64,000 nucleotides of DNA from Candidatus Hermodarchaeum yapensis (GTDB lineage Archaea > Asgardarchaeota > Hermodarchaeia > Hermodarchaeales > Hermodarchaeaceae), in contig JAEOSK010000004.1 of assembly GCA_016840405.1 (NCBI GenBank), positions 49,174-113,173 on the forward strand, read 5' to 3'. The notes under the pieces were generated by a model, which was not told the origin of the DNA, ran no database searches, and worked only from the letters and a program-made list of their open reading frames with translations. How positions within the stretch are numbered: the first letter of the stretch is position 1; the number at the start of each line of letters is the position of its first letter. Positions 24,324-33,630 of the stretch are shown here, one piece after another. The translations under genes and the position numbers were made by a program.

Positions 24324-25798
24324 TGTGAAGCTCCCTCTTTAGGAAATTTCGAGGTTTCATTCCCAAATCCCAATTTGCCAGGGTTCATGATATTATTGGG
24401 ATCCAAATACTGTTTGATGGCTTGTAGAAGCGCAAAGCCGGTTTCTCCATGTTCGATTGGCATCCAAGGGGCTTTGAGAAGCCCCACGCCATGTTGATGG
24501 CTGAGTGTGCCGCCTGCACGATGTGCAGCTTCTAAGCCTGCATCCCAGATTTGTTGGTATTTTGTCTCAACTTCTTCTGGTGAGTTAGCGTGACCGACGA
24601 AGATGACGTAGATGTTACCACCGTCGGGGTAGAAGTGGGAGAAGTGACTCATAGTGCCAACTCCGAAGGCTTCGATGGCTTTCCGCATCTCCCAGTACAT
24701 CTTCTCTAAATTGGCATAGCTAGAAGCCACGTCTAAAACATCGTAAAGCATGCCTGGACCCATGTTCATGCTCGAAGGATAATAGAGATCGAAACGGTTG
24801 TTCCACCAGTGCTTTGAAGGCCCCGGTCCTAAATCCTCAGCACCTCCTTCTAAACAAATCTTGGTTACCGTGCGTTTTTCCAGTCGAACAAAGTCTTTTG
24901 TTGCCCGATAAATGAAGTTCAGGACGCAAGCGCCGTCTGAAGGTGGTTTGAACCGGCTGAGCACGAAACGTGTTTCGTTTTCATCGTATAGACGGATGAG
25001 CGCAGGTTTCAGGTCTTGGCGAAATACCTGTTTGACAGCATTCATCCCTGAATGTAGGTCGGGAAAGAGAAAGGAAGCAAACTGTGTTTCCTCGGGGGAT
25101 GGAGCAATTCGAAGCGTGAGTTCAGTGATGATTCCATAGGTTCCTTCTGATCCGATGAAGAGTTGTTTGAGATCGGGTCCCATTGAGGAACGAGGCACGG
25201 CTTTAGTCCGAAGTAACTCCCCGGTAGGAAGCACGACTTCTAATCCAGTAATCATATCTTCGATTTTCCCATACTTGGATGAAAGAACACCGGCTGACCG
25301 GGCAGCAGCGAATCCACCAAGGGCAGAGCTGTAGATGGAGGAGGGAAGATGTCCAGTAGTGTACCCTCGTGCCTCTAGATACTCTTCTAGCTCATAACCT
25401 AAAATACCCGGTTCTACTGTCACGGTGAATGATTCTTCATCAAGAAATAGCACCCTGTTCATTTTCTTGACATCAACGATGATTCCCCCAGTTGTGGCTA
25501 ATATCCCACCAGCAACACCACCTGCTCCAGATACAGGAATAATGGGTATGGATTCTTGGTTGGCGAGTTTGACAATTCTTTGAATTTGCTCAACAGTTTG
25601 TGGCCAGACAATCAAATCCGGTTTAGCCTCGATGATTAACCGCCCCAACCGTAGCAGACGGAGAGGCCATGCATCTCGCGAATAGTTAATTTTGTCCACT
25701 TCTGCATCAGATACATTCTCTTTACCTAACCAAACTTCCAGTTGGCGTTTTACTCGATTGACATTGAAGGCAGTTGAAGCGGCAGACACGGATAACAC
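24320..25798 (-). CDS. FAD-linked oxidase (GlcD or alkyl-DHAP-synthase-like)
   Basis: The 492-residue protein belongs to the vanillyl-alcohol-oxidase-type flavoenzymes. The N-terminal FAD domain has DLIVWPQTVEQIQRIVKLAN, the glycine loop PVSGAGGVAGGI and FIGSEGTYGIITELTLRI. The C-terminal end has GGTLSHQHGVGLLKAPWM and LDPNNIMNPGKLGFG. The SHQHGVG motif recalls the HHHGVG of alkyl-dihydroxyacetonephosphate synthase, while coupling to a CCG Fe-S subunit points to a GlcD/lactate-type dehydrogenase. I favour a 2-hydroxy-acid dehydrogenase because of the gene pair. The start is the ATG at 25798. Confidence 0.87.
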   Translation of the reverse strand: MLSVSAASTAFNVNRVKRQLEVWLGKENVSDAEVDKINYSRDAWPLRLLRLGRLIIEAKPDLIVWPQTVEQIQRIVKLANQESIPIIPVSGAGGVAGGILATTGGIIVDVKKMNRVLFLDEESFTVTVEPGILGYELEEYLEARGYTTGHLPSSIYSSALGGFAAARSAGVLSSKYGKIEDMITGLEVVLPTGELLRTKAVPRSSMGPDLKQLFIGSEGTYGIITELTLRIAPSPEETQFASFLFPDLHSGMNAVKQVFRQDLKPALIRLYDENETRFVLSRFKPPSDGACVLNFIYRATKDFVRLEKRTVTKICLEGGAEDLGPGPSKHWWNNRFDLYYPSSMNMGPGMLYDVLDVASSYANLEKMYWEMRKAIEAFGVGTMSHFSHFYPDGGNIYVIFVGHANSPEEVETKYQQIWDAGLEAAHRAGGTLSHQHGVGLLKAPWMPIEHGETGFALLQAIKQYLDPNNIMNPGKLGFGNETSKFPKEGASQ

Positions 25799-25914
25799 CC
25801 ACCATTCGAACTATGAATAGGAATTATTACATAAAAGCCACCTTGAACAACGAAATCCCTGTCCAGAATAAACAGGAGAGGGGTTGGTCTAGATGGAACA
25901 CAGATACTGTTGAC

Positions 25915-26667
25915 TTAGATGGGTTCTGAGACAAAGATTGCTCGCTCAGCTTCAGGGGTCCAAGGTGCGCGAGTGAAGGAGGAGTAGATAGTTTCTACTT
26001 GGAACTGCATCTCAGCTAGCAGAAATTTCACATCTTCGACTGTCATGATGGCAAGTTGCGACCAGTCATAAAAGGTGTCGGTGATACGCCCTGTTTTGTC
26101 ATGGACATCGAATCGGAGTACTGTATCGATAATCCCCTTTGATTCTTGAGCACGGGTTGAGATGGAACGGGTTACAGCGCCACCTTTGGGGAGGGAAACG
26201 GTTTCCAGTCGTCGCCATGTGCCTGTTGGGTCTGAATCACCCACCCAGATGTCAAACACAAAGGAGCCTTCGGAGTGTAAATGGGCTTTCACACTTTTGA
26301 GACAGCCCAACTGCTCTTTGCGGGTTGTAAGGTATTGGAAACTCCCCGATGGGACATAGATAAATCGAAATTGCTGATCGAGTGAAAAGTCACTCATATC
26401 CCCAGCAATGAAAAGAAGTCGTTTGGCAATTTCGGGTGGGGCTTTTTGCAGCTTTTTCCGGGCTTCCTGAAGCATCTCGCGGGACTTTTCGAGCCCAACC
26501 ACCGTGATACCATCTTCAGCTAAATGGAAGGCAAAGACACCAGTTCCGACGCCTAATTCTAGTGCCGGTGATCCTACCTCTTGAGCAAGGAGCTGATAGA
26601 AAGCCTGTTCCTCTTCTTTGCCAAGGGTAAAGAGATCATAGAACTGTGCACTCGCTTGATACGCCAT
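25915..26667 (-). CDS. SAM-dependent methyltransferase, class I
   Basis: The 250-residue protein has the SAM-binding motif I ALELGVGTGVFAFHLAE near residue 35, the acidic strand end VVGLEKSREML, motif II IAGDMSDFSLD and a post-motif FIYVPSGSFQYLTT. The layout fits small-molecule methyltransferases related to UbiE/glycine methyltransferases. The opening QASAQFYDLFTLGKEEE is usual for that group. It is divergent from the RecA-like gene. No substrate can be assigned. Confidence 0.85.
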   Translation of the reverse strand: MAYQASAQFYDLFTLGKEEEQAFYQLLAQEVGSPALELGVGTGVFAFHLAEDGITVVGLEKSREMLQEARKKLQKAPPEIAKRLLFIAGDMSDFSLDQQFRFIYVPSGSFQYLTTRKEQLGCLKSVKAHLHSEGSFVFDIWVGDSDPTGTWRRLETVSLPKGGAVTRSISTRAQESKGIIDTVLRFDVHDKTGRITDTFYDWSQLAIMTVEDVKFLLAEMQFQVETIYSSFTRAPWTPEAERAIFVSEPI

Positions 26668-26794
26668 ACGAAACCATCACACCTGAATGCATTGGGGATT
26701 GTGGACTATTTGAGGGTTTTTGTCTAGCAATCTGTAGTCGCGTTCCACAGTGGACTGTGTTTCCTCCCACCTTTACACCGGGAAGGATGATGTC

Positions 26795-27592
26795 ATGTTT
26801 CAAACCGCGTTCTCTATGGCACAGCAAACCCAGAAAGCGAAGTGTTCCACTGGTATCACTATCCTCGATGATCTATTGGAAGGTGGCTTTGAACCAGGAC
26901 TAAGCTACTTGCTATACGGTAGCCCGCACTGTACACAAATGATGCAGCAGTCAGTGGCGAGTGCATTGGAACATACCTCCAGTGAACAGGGAGTGGCCGT
27001 CATTGATGCCAATAACGGCATTCGCCCCGACAAAATCATTAGTCACCTCCGGGCAACCTCACAGCAGACCCCACCAACAAAATACCTCAACCGACTTTAT
27101 GTGGCACGAGCCTTTACAACAGACCAGTTTCTTTCTCTACTCGATGATGCTGTAAACGCCATCCAAGAACAGAGAGCTCCGATTCTATTCGTCAACGGTT
27201 TGATGCACCTCGTTCAAGAAGAAGAGGAGGGGGGACCCACTCCACCCTCGCCTAGAGCCTCTCCTGACCCTCGCGTCTTTCGTCGCGCTCAACTTGCGGC
27301 ACACCCGAAACAACTTGCCTTCACGCAGCAAATCGCCGTTGTGGTTAGTGCAGATGGGCCCAAACGCTCCTCTCAGCCACCCCTCCGATTGGGTCAATTC
27401 ACCCGTCACCGGTTCCATGTCTTGATACACCATTCCCGCCAAGACACTGTTGAAACATTCACCTTGGAGAAACATCCAAGTCGTCCCTGGCTTCAACGGA
27501 GTAGAGTGATACCACGAATTCGTCGCTATCCGGGTACTCAGCAGACAACACTCCTTGATAGTGCAAATCCCAAAGCTAGATTGGTTCCGTGA
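26795..27592 (+). CDS. RecA/KaiC-like protein with lost Walker A
   Basis: The 265-residue protein resembles archaeal RecA-fold proteins: STGITILDDLLEGGFEPGLSYLLYGSP matches the entry to the ATPase core of RadA/KaiC proteins. Where the P-loop should be GxxGxGKT, it has GSPHCTQMMQ, with no lysine. The Walker B-like strand PILFVNGLMHL also lacks an acidic end. A proline-rich segment (residues 145-160) and an Arg/Pro-rich C-terminus follow. It is probably a non-hydrolysing paralogue that may bind RadA or DNA. GGAAGG eight bases before the ATG at 26795 sets the start. A shorter relative is at 62773. Confidence 0.6.
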   Translation: MFQTAFSMAQQTQKAKCSTGITILDDLLEGGFEPGLSYLLYGSPHCTQMMQQSVASALEHTSSEQGVAVIDANNGIRPDKIISHLRATSQQTPPTKYLNRLYVARAFTTDQFLSLLDDAVNAIQEQRAPILFVNGLMHLVQEEEEGGPTPPSPRASPDPRVFRRAQLAAHPKQLAFTQQIAVVVSADGPKRSSQPPLRLGQFTRHRFHVLIHHSRQDTVETFTLEKHPSRPWLQRSRVIPRIRRYPGTQQTTLLDSANPKARLVP

Positions 27593-27672
27593 GTGTGAAA
27601 GACCTTACTCAATACTAGCATTTTTACCAGCGTTCATGTAGAGAAGTTGCTCACAAGAGGAGCCATTTGGGC

Positions 27673-28596
27673 ATGAAACTCGGTTCTTGGAAATACTATA
27701 TTCTGCTCATCCTAGCCATGGTGTTTTGGGGTGGGAGCTGGGTTTCCGTGAAAATCGTTGTCTCAAATGCTCCACCGATGACTGTGGGATTCTTCCGTTT
27801 CTTAACGGCAAGTCTGATTTTCATTCCCATTTTACTCGTAACCCATCGAGAAGATATCCAATCCTATACTCGACGTGATATTGGTCTGTTTTTTGTTTTG
27901 GGATTAGTGGGTGTATTGGGGTACGGTGTTCTCTTCTTGGTGGGGATGCAGTTTACCTCATCAGCGCAGGGATCGATTATCGCAGGAGTCAATCCTATCA
28001 CGGTAAGTCTCCTAGCGTTTCTGCTGTTAAACGAACGCCTAGCTCCGAAATGGAGATACTTGGGATTTCTTTTCAGTTTTCTCGGTATTTTCTTCGTCGT
28101 GGGAGTCCAATCCTTCCTTGAATTTCGACCGGACTATTTGATTGGAAACCTCATTCTTTTGTGTGGGATGTTAACGTGGGGACTCTACTCTGTTCTAGGA
28201 AAAAAGGTGATGACTCGGTACTCATCCTTGGAAACTACCGCGATAGGTATTTTCTTTGGTACAGTGCTCTTCTTTGGTGCAGCACTTACAGAGCAATTTT
28301 GGACCCTTCCCATAATGGCTGATCCAGCGTTTTGGCTTCATATCCTGTATTTGGGTATCTTTGTCACAGTCGTGGGATTTCTATTCTATTTTATCGGTAT
28401 CGAGAATCTCGGAGCAAGTCGGGCGGCTGTTTTCATATCTTTGGTTCCTGTATTTGGCACGCTCTTCTCTATCCTGATACTCAGTGAACCGCTCTATTGG
28501 ACATTTATTGTTGGCCTAATTCTGGTTGTTATAGGAATATTGGTGATTAATTATCCACGAAAGGAAAAAACCACAAACACTGCAACTAATCCTTAG
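27673..28596 (+). CDS. DMT/EamA-family transporter
   Basis: The 307-residue protein has ten hydrophobic segments in two EamA repeats of about 140 residues. Typical marks are the opening LAMVFWGGSWVSVKI, FFRFLTASLIFIPI, and LLLNERLAPKWRYLGFLFSFLGIFFV in the first half with ILSEPLYWTFIVGLILVVIGIL in the second. Members export or take up amino acids, nucleotides and other metabolites. GAGGAG precedes the ATG at 27673. Its end overlaps the convergent glycosylase gene by 11 bases. Confidence 0.88.
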   Translation: MKLGSWKYYILLILAMVFWGGSWVSVKIVVSNAPPMTVGFFRFLTASLIFIPILLVTHREDIQSYTRRDIGLFFVLGLVGVLGYGVLFLVGMQFTSSAQGSIIAGVNPITVSLLAFLLLNERLAPKWRYLGFLFSFLGIFFVVGVQSFLEFRPDYLIGNLILLCGMLTWGLYSVLGKKVMTRYSSLETTAIGIFFGTVLFFGAALTEQFWTLPIMADPAFWLHILYLGIFVTVVGFLFYFIGIENLGASRAAVFISLVPVFGTLFSILILSEPLYWTFIVGLILVVIGILVINYPRKEKTTNTATNP

Positions 28597-29245
28597 ACGA
28601 CTTACGCGGATAAGGACAATTACGATTCAGAGGACATTCTTGGCAGCTAGGTTTTCGAGCGGTACACACGGTTGCACCAAAGTCGAGGAGTGCTTGATTC
28701 ATCGTATAGGCTTGCCCTGGCGGGATAACCCTTTCAGCTAGATGCCACAGCTGCTTCTTCGCCGGCTCACGCATCGGGTCGCCTTGGATCTGAAAATACC
28801 GTTGTAGTACACGTCGTACGTTTGTATCAAGAATGGGAGCATCTTTATGATACGCAAAGCTAAGGATGGCGCCTGCAGTATATCGTCCGATTCCTCGTAA
28901 AGCCATCAATTCTTCTAATGTGTTAGGGAGACGGCCATTGTACTTCTTAACGACAAGTTTGGCAATCTGTTGGAGGCGTCCAGGACGAAAATTATACCCC
29001 AAGGGACGCCACAACTGTTTAACCTCTTTTTTTGGTGCAGCAGCCAGAGCCTCGAATGTTGGATAGGCTTCCAGGAATTCGTGATACTTGGGAACCACCC
29101 GATCGACTTGAGTTTGATGAAGCATGATTTCAGAGACAAGAATGTGATAAGGATCCTTGGTGCGACGCCAGGGAAGGTCGCGTCCATTAAGGGCATACCA
29201 TTTGAGCAGCATTCGTTGAAACGTCTGAATCTGCTTGCGGCTCAT
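28586..29245 (-). CDS. MutY-like DNA glycosylase
   Basis: The 219-residue enzyme is a helix-hairpin-helix base-excision glycosylase. It shows DLPWRRTKDPYHILVSEIMLHQTQV near residue 23 with the catalytic Glu, the hairpin ALRGIGRYTAGAILSFAY, the catalytic Asp in PILDTNVRRVL, and a 4Fe-4S cluster CTARKPSCQECPLNRNC at the end. It lacks the NUDIX-like C-terminal domain that full MutY uses to read 8-oxoguanine, as is common in archaeal versions. An alternative is a T/G-mismatch glycosylase, which shares the Tyr in GRYT. GAGGA precedes the ATG. Confidence 0.85.
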   Translation of the reverse strand: MSRKQIQTFQRMLLKWYALNGRDLPWRRTKDPYHILVSEIMLHQTQVDRVVPKYHEFLEAYPTFEALAAAPKKEVKQLWRPLGYNFRPGRLQQIAKLVVKKYNGRLPNTLEELMALRGIGRYTAGAILSFAYHKDAPILDTNVRRVLQRYFQIQGDPMREPAKKQLWHLAERVIPPGQAYTMNQALLDFGATVCTARKPSCQECPLNRNCPYPRKSSKD

Positions 29246-29319
29246 AGTCTAGCACGTCCTCAGTGAATTAAAAAAGCCATGCATTTTCATCTTCTAAGTA
29301 AATGGGCTTCATTTTGGGT

Positions 29320-30231
29320 CTAATATTTCTTGACGAAATAATATTCTTTGATCGGTTTTGGATAACCATCGGAGACTCCAAAGATTTCGTATCCGAGTTT
29401 CTGAAAGAATTCCGGGGCTTGGAAGGAGTACACCATTGCGAGACTTGAGATGCAACCTTCCTTTCTGGCAATTCCTTCCGCGACCATCATGAGCTCCTTA
29501 CCATAACCTTGACCACGGTATCGCTCATCAATCCAGAGTTGATCAATATACAAAGCTTTGAGTATTGAACCCCCATTTAATCCCCCAATAACTTGTCCTT
29601 CCGCATTTTTGATAATCAAGTTAATTTGAATTCTAGGATTCTTTTTTCGCAATTCGCCAATATGCTCAAGGACATATTCACGAAGACCTGTATGAAGAAC
29701 ATTCATTGACTCTTCAGACGAATCTTCAGAAATCGAGAATTCAGCTTTCCCCTGTCTGGTAGTTTCATTGAGTGTATCATGAGTTGTATCTAATCTTTTC
29801 ATGAGAACATATTCTGTGATACCACTGGTGTATCCATCGAATATTCCTAAGACTTTGTATCCAATACTTTGGTAAAATTCGGGGGCCTGAAAAGAAAAGG
29901 TCCATGTTTGGGCAGCGGTATAGCCTTTTTTCTTTCCGATTCTTTCTGCTTCCAATACGAGAGCTCTTCCGTAACCCTTTCTCCGATGCGTCTTATCGAC
30001 CCAGAGAACCTCAAGGTGCATGACTCCAACCAACATGCTTGTAATTACTCCACCAATAATTTGGCCAGCCTTATCTTTCAAGACCAAACTGATATCAGGT
30101 GTAGGAATGTCTAATTCGCCGTTAGGGTGCTTTTTGTTATGCTCTTCCAATCCCTTCTTGACACTCTCTATCTCTTCCTTGGAGGGATTCGTAATGATGG
30201 CAAATCGGTTGGAATGCTTGCAACTATTCAT
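29320..30231 (-). CDS. Tandem GNAT acetyltransferase (two domains)
   Basis: The 303-residue protein contains two GNAT domains in a row. The first has LEVLWVDKTHRRKGYGRALVLEAE near residue 75 and QAPEFYQSIGYKVLGIFDGY; the second has IDQLWIDERYRGQGYGKELMMVAE near 230 and QAPEFFQKLGYEIFGVSDGY. The close match of the two halves shows an internal duplication. Each alone resembles small GNAT enzymes that acetylate amines or peptides. Both acetyl-CoA motifs look intact. Confidence 0.85.
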   Translation of the reverse strand: MNSCKHSNRFAIITNPSKEEIESVKKGLEEHNKKHPNGELDIPTPDISLVLKDKAGQIIGGVITSMLVGVMHLEVLWVDKTHRRKGYGRALVLEAERIGKKKGYTAAQTWTFSFQAPEFYQSIGYKVLGIFDGYTSGITEYVLMKRLDTTHDTLNETTRQGKAEFSISEDSSEESMNVLHTGLREYVLEHIGELRKKNPRIQINLIIKNAEGQVIGGLNGGSILKALYIDQLWIDERYRGQGYGKELMMVAEGIARKEGCISSLAMVYSFQAPEFFQKLGYEIFGVSDGYPKPIKEYYFVKKY

Positions 30232-30342
30232 CCAATCAGCTCCGGGTTTGAATACTAGTAAGAGTAGAAATTTTGGATATAGTTCTGAGCAGGAACCTCT
30301 TTGCTCTCTATTAATTTTGTTGAACGGGTAGCATGGACATGT

Positions 30343-31641
30343 ATGGGCATACGAAGGTTTATCAACAGGATGAATCCAAGGCTGCCCATGGTGGCGCCTG
30401 AAACAGAGATTACTGAATCCCCCACGCCATTAGTACCCCGTCGGTATATTTGGGGGCTTTTCCTTGGTTTTTCACTGTTTCATATAGCACAAGCAATTTT
30501 CTGGCAGTTTGGCTCCTACTATCTCTTCGTTGGAATTGGTGAAACCCAATTTCTCCTGATTGGATTGGTGGGCGGATTACCTGTTCTTATCGGACTAACT
30601 GGAGTTTACCTTTGGGGATCAATCTCGGATAAATTGCATCGGCGTCTCCCTTTCATCATATTCGGATTCCTCGGTCAAGCGATTTCTTTTCTGCTCTACA
30701 TCTTCATCCAAGACAGTATAACATTCCTAATCGTTACTTGTGCAGCCTATTTCTTCTCTCTAGCGGCTGTTCCTCTAGCCAATGCTTATCTCACTGAAGC
30801 TCAGACTCAAAAAGGAGGAGCCGTGGGTTTACTCCTTGCCACGAGCAGTCTAGGTTGGGCAGTGGGAGCGTTTTCAGGTGGATTCTTATTCACTCTCATT
30901 GGCATGGAGGGCTTGTTCCTACTCGGTGCTATTGCATACTTTATCGCCATTTTCACTATTCTCATATTAGTCCGTGAACTTCCAGCGCCCGCCCAAGGAT
31001 CAATCATTGACGAGGAAACAATGAGTGAACCATTAAATCCTGATAGAAAATGGATGACCCCACGTATTATACTCCTATTGATAGCTACTGCTGTGGCTAT
31101 TGGCAGTGTTGGAGTAAATGCCCTATCTTTCTTTTTTGGGATTTTCTTAATTGAAGAACTTGCAGGAACAGCAATCATGCTTGGATTAGCCAACGGATTT
31201 GCGTCTCTCACCGGTTTTGCCGTTACCTTAGTTGCAGGACGGGCAACGGATCGCTTAGGTCGAAAACCTATGCTCCTCATGGGATTTGGTAGTTATGCAA
31301 TTTTTATGACGGTTTACCTGTTTGTGGTGGATCCCTGGGTTGCAATGATTCTTTGGATTGTCCCCTTCTATCCCCTGATCTTTACAGCAAGCTATGCAGC
31401 AGCCGCGGATTTAAGCAAAGTGGCACGTCGAGGACGCGCGATGTCAACCATCGCTACGGCAAATTCCTTGGGATCTGGAATAGGTCCAATAATTGGTGGA
31501 GCCTTAGTTCAGTTTGTATTCATCTCAATTCGGGGAAATATGGTCTTCGCTGTTTTGATGAACATAATCGCCTTGACGTTGGTGCTTCTATTCGTACCTG
31601 AAACGCTGCGACGGTTAAGGAATCGTACCGATTCACAATAA
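30343..31641 (+). CDS. Major facilitator superfamily transporter
   Basis: The protein (about 432 residues) has twelve predicted membrane segments, the MFS loop WGSISDKLHRRLP in the first half and the clear second-half motif VAGRATDRLGRKPMLLMG. It is most like drug/metabolite exporters. The N-terminus is uncertain: the longest frame starts at a TTG at 30301, and ATGs at 30343, 30370 and 30388 are all possible; none has a strong ribosome site. It is divergent from the tandem GNAT gene. Confidence 0.82.
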   Translation: MGIRRFINRMNPRLPMVAPETEITESPTPLVPRRYIWGLFLGFSLFHIAQAIFWQFGSYYLFVGIGETQFLLIGLVGGLPVLIGLTGVYLWGSISDKLHRRLPFIIFGFLGQAISFLLYIFIQDSITFLIVTCAAYFFSLAAVPLANAYLTEAQTQKGGAVGLLLATSSLGWAVGAFSGGFLFTLIGMEGLFLLGAIAYFIAIFTILILVRELPAPAQGSIIDEETMSEPLNPDRKWMTPRIILLLIATAVAIGSVGVNALSFFFGIFLIEELAGTAIMLGLANGFASLTGFAVTLVAGRATDRLGRKPMLLMGFGSYAIFMTVYLFVVDPWVAMILWIVPFYPLIFTASYAAAADLSKVARRGRAMSTIATANSLGSGIGPIIGGALVQFVFISIRGNMVFAVLMNIIALTLVLLFVPETLRRLRNRTDSQ

Positions 31642-31654
31642 ACGGGCTCGCGTG

Positions 31655-32116
31655 TTATGCGTTATTGTTCTCTTTCTTCTTTCGTCCAGCGCCAATCATG
31701 TCCCCAATGATAATTAGAATGACAGCTGTGACTCCGATTCCACTTGTTAGGAAGTAGAAGATGATATCTTGTATTGGCAGACTGAAGATACCTAATCCGA
31801 TTATTGAGAGGATTTGGAGGGCCAGGTAGTAGAAGGCTGAGAATGTAGCGAGCATGACTAAGATTTTACCGATGAGGGCGAAGATACCTTCGCCAGCGGC
31901 ATACCAGAGAATAGATCCGACAATGACGAAGATTCCACCGAGACTAGTAAAATATAATAAAATCCCGACGAGAAGGTGGCCATTGGGTGCTCCGATAATC
32001 GTGTTTAGAAATTCGCCTAACGCTAATGCTGTTCCAACATCAATAGCGATGGAGGTGCCCGAATAGAGTAGGATACCGCCACCTGCGAGGAGGAGGATTA
32101 ATCCAATTAAAGCCAT
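31655..32116 (-). CDS. Membrane protein, four helices, unknown
   Basis: The 153-residue protein is almost entirely hydrophobic, with four segments (about residues 2-22, 48-72, 74-105 and 115-142) and a basic tail GRKKKENNNA. No motif is recognised. It converges with the MFS gene, the two stops being 13 bases apart, and is divergent from the next membrane gene. Confidence 0.6.
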   Translation of the reverse strand: MALIGLILLLAGGGILLYSGTSIAIDVGTALALGEFLNTIIGAPNGHLLVGILLYFTSLGGIFVIVGSILWYAAGEGIFALIGKILVMLATFSAFYYLALQILSIIGLGIFSLPIQDIIFYFLTSGIGVTAVILIIIGDMIGAGRKKKENNNA

Positions 32117-32298
32117 AGTGTGTCAACATCCAGAAATGTGTATAGATACCCCCAAAGATATGCCCTTATAGTTTACGTGAAGGATGTCAGAGAACGGTTT
32201 TCACGTTGTTTTCCGTAATTTTGGGGGATGATTAGTTTTTTATCATCGCGCCATTGTGTAGTGGTAGAAGCCTTTCTCGACGATTTTATGGGTGTATT

Positions 32299-33630
32299 AT
32301 GTTGAATCTTGGAGAAACCATTAAGACACTCCCTTCAGAAGCGTGGCAAGCCTTGAAAAAGTACTTCGCGGGTTTGCGACTATTCTTCAATCGGGAAAAT
32401 TGGTCTCACAGCATTGTCTTTTTGGGCACAATGACATTTTTCCTTATATTCGCGATGTTTCAAAGACCGATACGGAATCTTGTAATTGAAGCAGGACTTA
32501 GTGGTGGGATCTTTATTGTCAATATCGTTACGGTTGTTTATCTCGCCGGCATAGGGGCTTTCATCGGGTTTCTTCTCCTAGGTTTCATTGGCGTGTTTGC
32601 TCAAGGGCGGAAAGTTCTCTATGAATCTAGGATTCGCCACTTCATGTCCCCACTCCTCATTGGTGGTTTTATCATCCTTTTCGTCTTCATCCTTCCACAA
32701 CTACTCCGAAACAACGGTATCTTTTGGTTTCTCCTTCATGGTCAAGAGGGAAGTTTAGGCGTTTTTCAGATGATCTTCCTCGGATGTTGGGTGGTTTTCG
32801 TCTTCCTCCAAGTCATCCTCCTAGGATATACCGTCGTGAAATCAATCAAGTGGCTTTCAGGATACCTCCAAGTTCCTGAAACCAAAAGGAATATCAGAAA
32901 ATACTGGGTGCCTCTCATCATTCTTGTTATTCTAATTCCAATCGCCATTTGGGGGTGGTTTCCAATCATGTATACTCTCATGATTATGCCTCGACCTCCT
33001 CCCGTGATTCCTGCGATTCCCATTCCATCGTATGTGAGACTATTGTTAGAGCAAAGCCCGCTGGATTATCTTTCATATTTGCTCATGGTGTTCCCCATTG
33101 TTGCCATTGTGGCAGCAATTGTACTCTGGCGGCGCCTCCCACAAGTTTCTCTTGCCCTGGCTAGTTTCGGTATTTTCTATCCTGTTTTAGTGTATTACTA
33201 TCGGTTCCGTGTTATCCAATATTTTCACAATTGGTCAGACATCATTGCAGCTGTAACCTCACCCGTCCAAGGGTCAGTCTTTGTTGAGATGGCACTATTG
33301 ATAATTACATTTGCTCTAGCGTTGTTAGGAGCTGCGAAACTGCAACGGGGTGTCTCACCGAATCCTTTTGGACTCTTCGCAGTAATGATTGGTGTGCTAG
33401 TGTTTGTGCTATCTTGGGTTCTCTTCGTAGATGTTCCCGTATTTGGGCTAGAATATTATGGAATGATTACGGCAGCTCTTTCTGCACTACTCGCCGTTTT
33501 CGTCTTTGTCATTCTCCCCATTGCTTACAGCATTTACCGATGGAAACATTTTCCATCAACTACGGAGGAGAAATCTCCAACCTTCGAATTGTCAGAAGAG
33601 ACTCTAATCGATGAAACAGGTGAATTGTAG
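32299..33630 (+). CDS. Large multi-helix membrane protein, unknown
   Basis: The 443-residue protein has about ten hydrophobic segments and few charged residues. A proline-rich loop (MPRPPPVIPAIPIP) lies mid-protein and the last 35 residues are acidic and probably cytosolic. The frame runs further upstream, but GGTG precedes the ATG at 32299. Its TAG overlaps the GTG of the HD hydrolase gene (TAGTG), so the two are coupled. Confidence 0.65.
   Translation: MLNLGETIKTLPSEAWQALKKYFAGLRLFFNRENWSHSIVFLGTMTFFLIFAMFQRPIRNLVIEAGLSGGIFIVNIVTVVYLAGIGAFIGFLLLGFIGVFAQGRKVLYESRIRHFMSPLLIGGFIILFVFILPQLLRNNGIFWFLLHGQEGSLGVFQMIFLGCWVVFVFLQVILLGYTVVKSIKWLSGYLQVPETKRNIRKYWVPLIILVILIPIAIWGWFPIMYTLMIMPRPPPVIPAIPIPSYVRLLLEQSPLDYLSYLLMVFPIVAIVAAIVLWRRLPQVSLALASFGIFYPVLVYYYRFRVIQYFHNWSDIIAAVTSPVQGSVFVEMALLIITFALALLGAAKLQRGVSPNPFGLFAVMIGVLVFVLSWVLFVDVPVFGLEYYGMITAALSALLAVFVFVILPIAYSIYRWKHFPSTTEEKSPTFELSEETLIDETGEL

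Noticed and set aside
27185-27496. 103-codon antisense frame in the RecA-like gene
   Set aside because: It overlaps the conserved gene fully and shows no recognisable fold.
32248-32292. Stretch GCGCCATTGTGTAGTGGTAG resembling the 5' half of a tRNA
   Set aside because: The acceptor and D-arm look tRNA-like, but no anticodon stem, T-arm or matching 3' acceptor strand follows before the next gene. It may be a remnant or chance.
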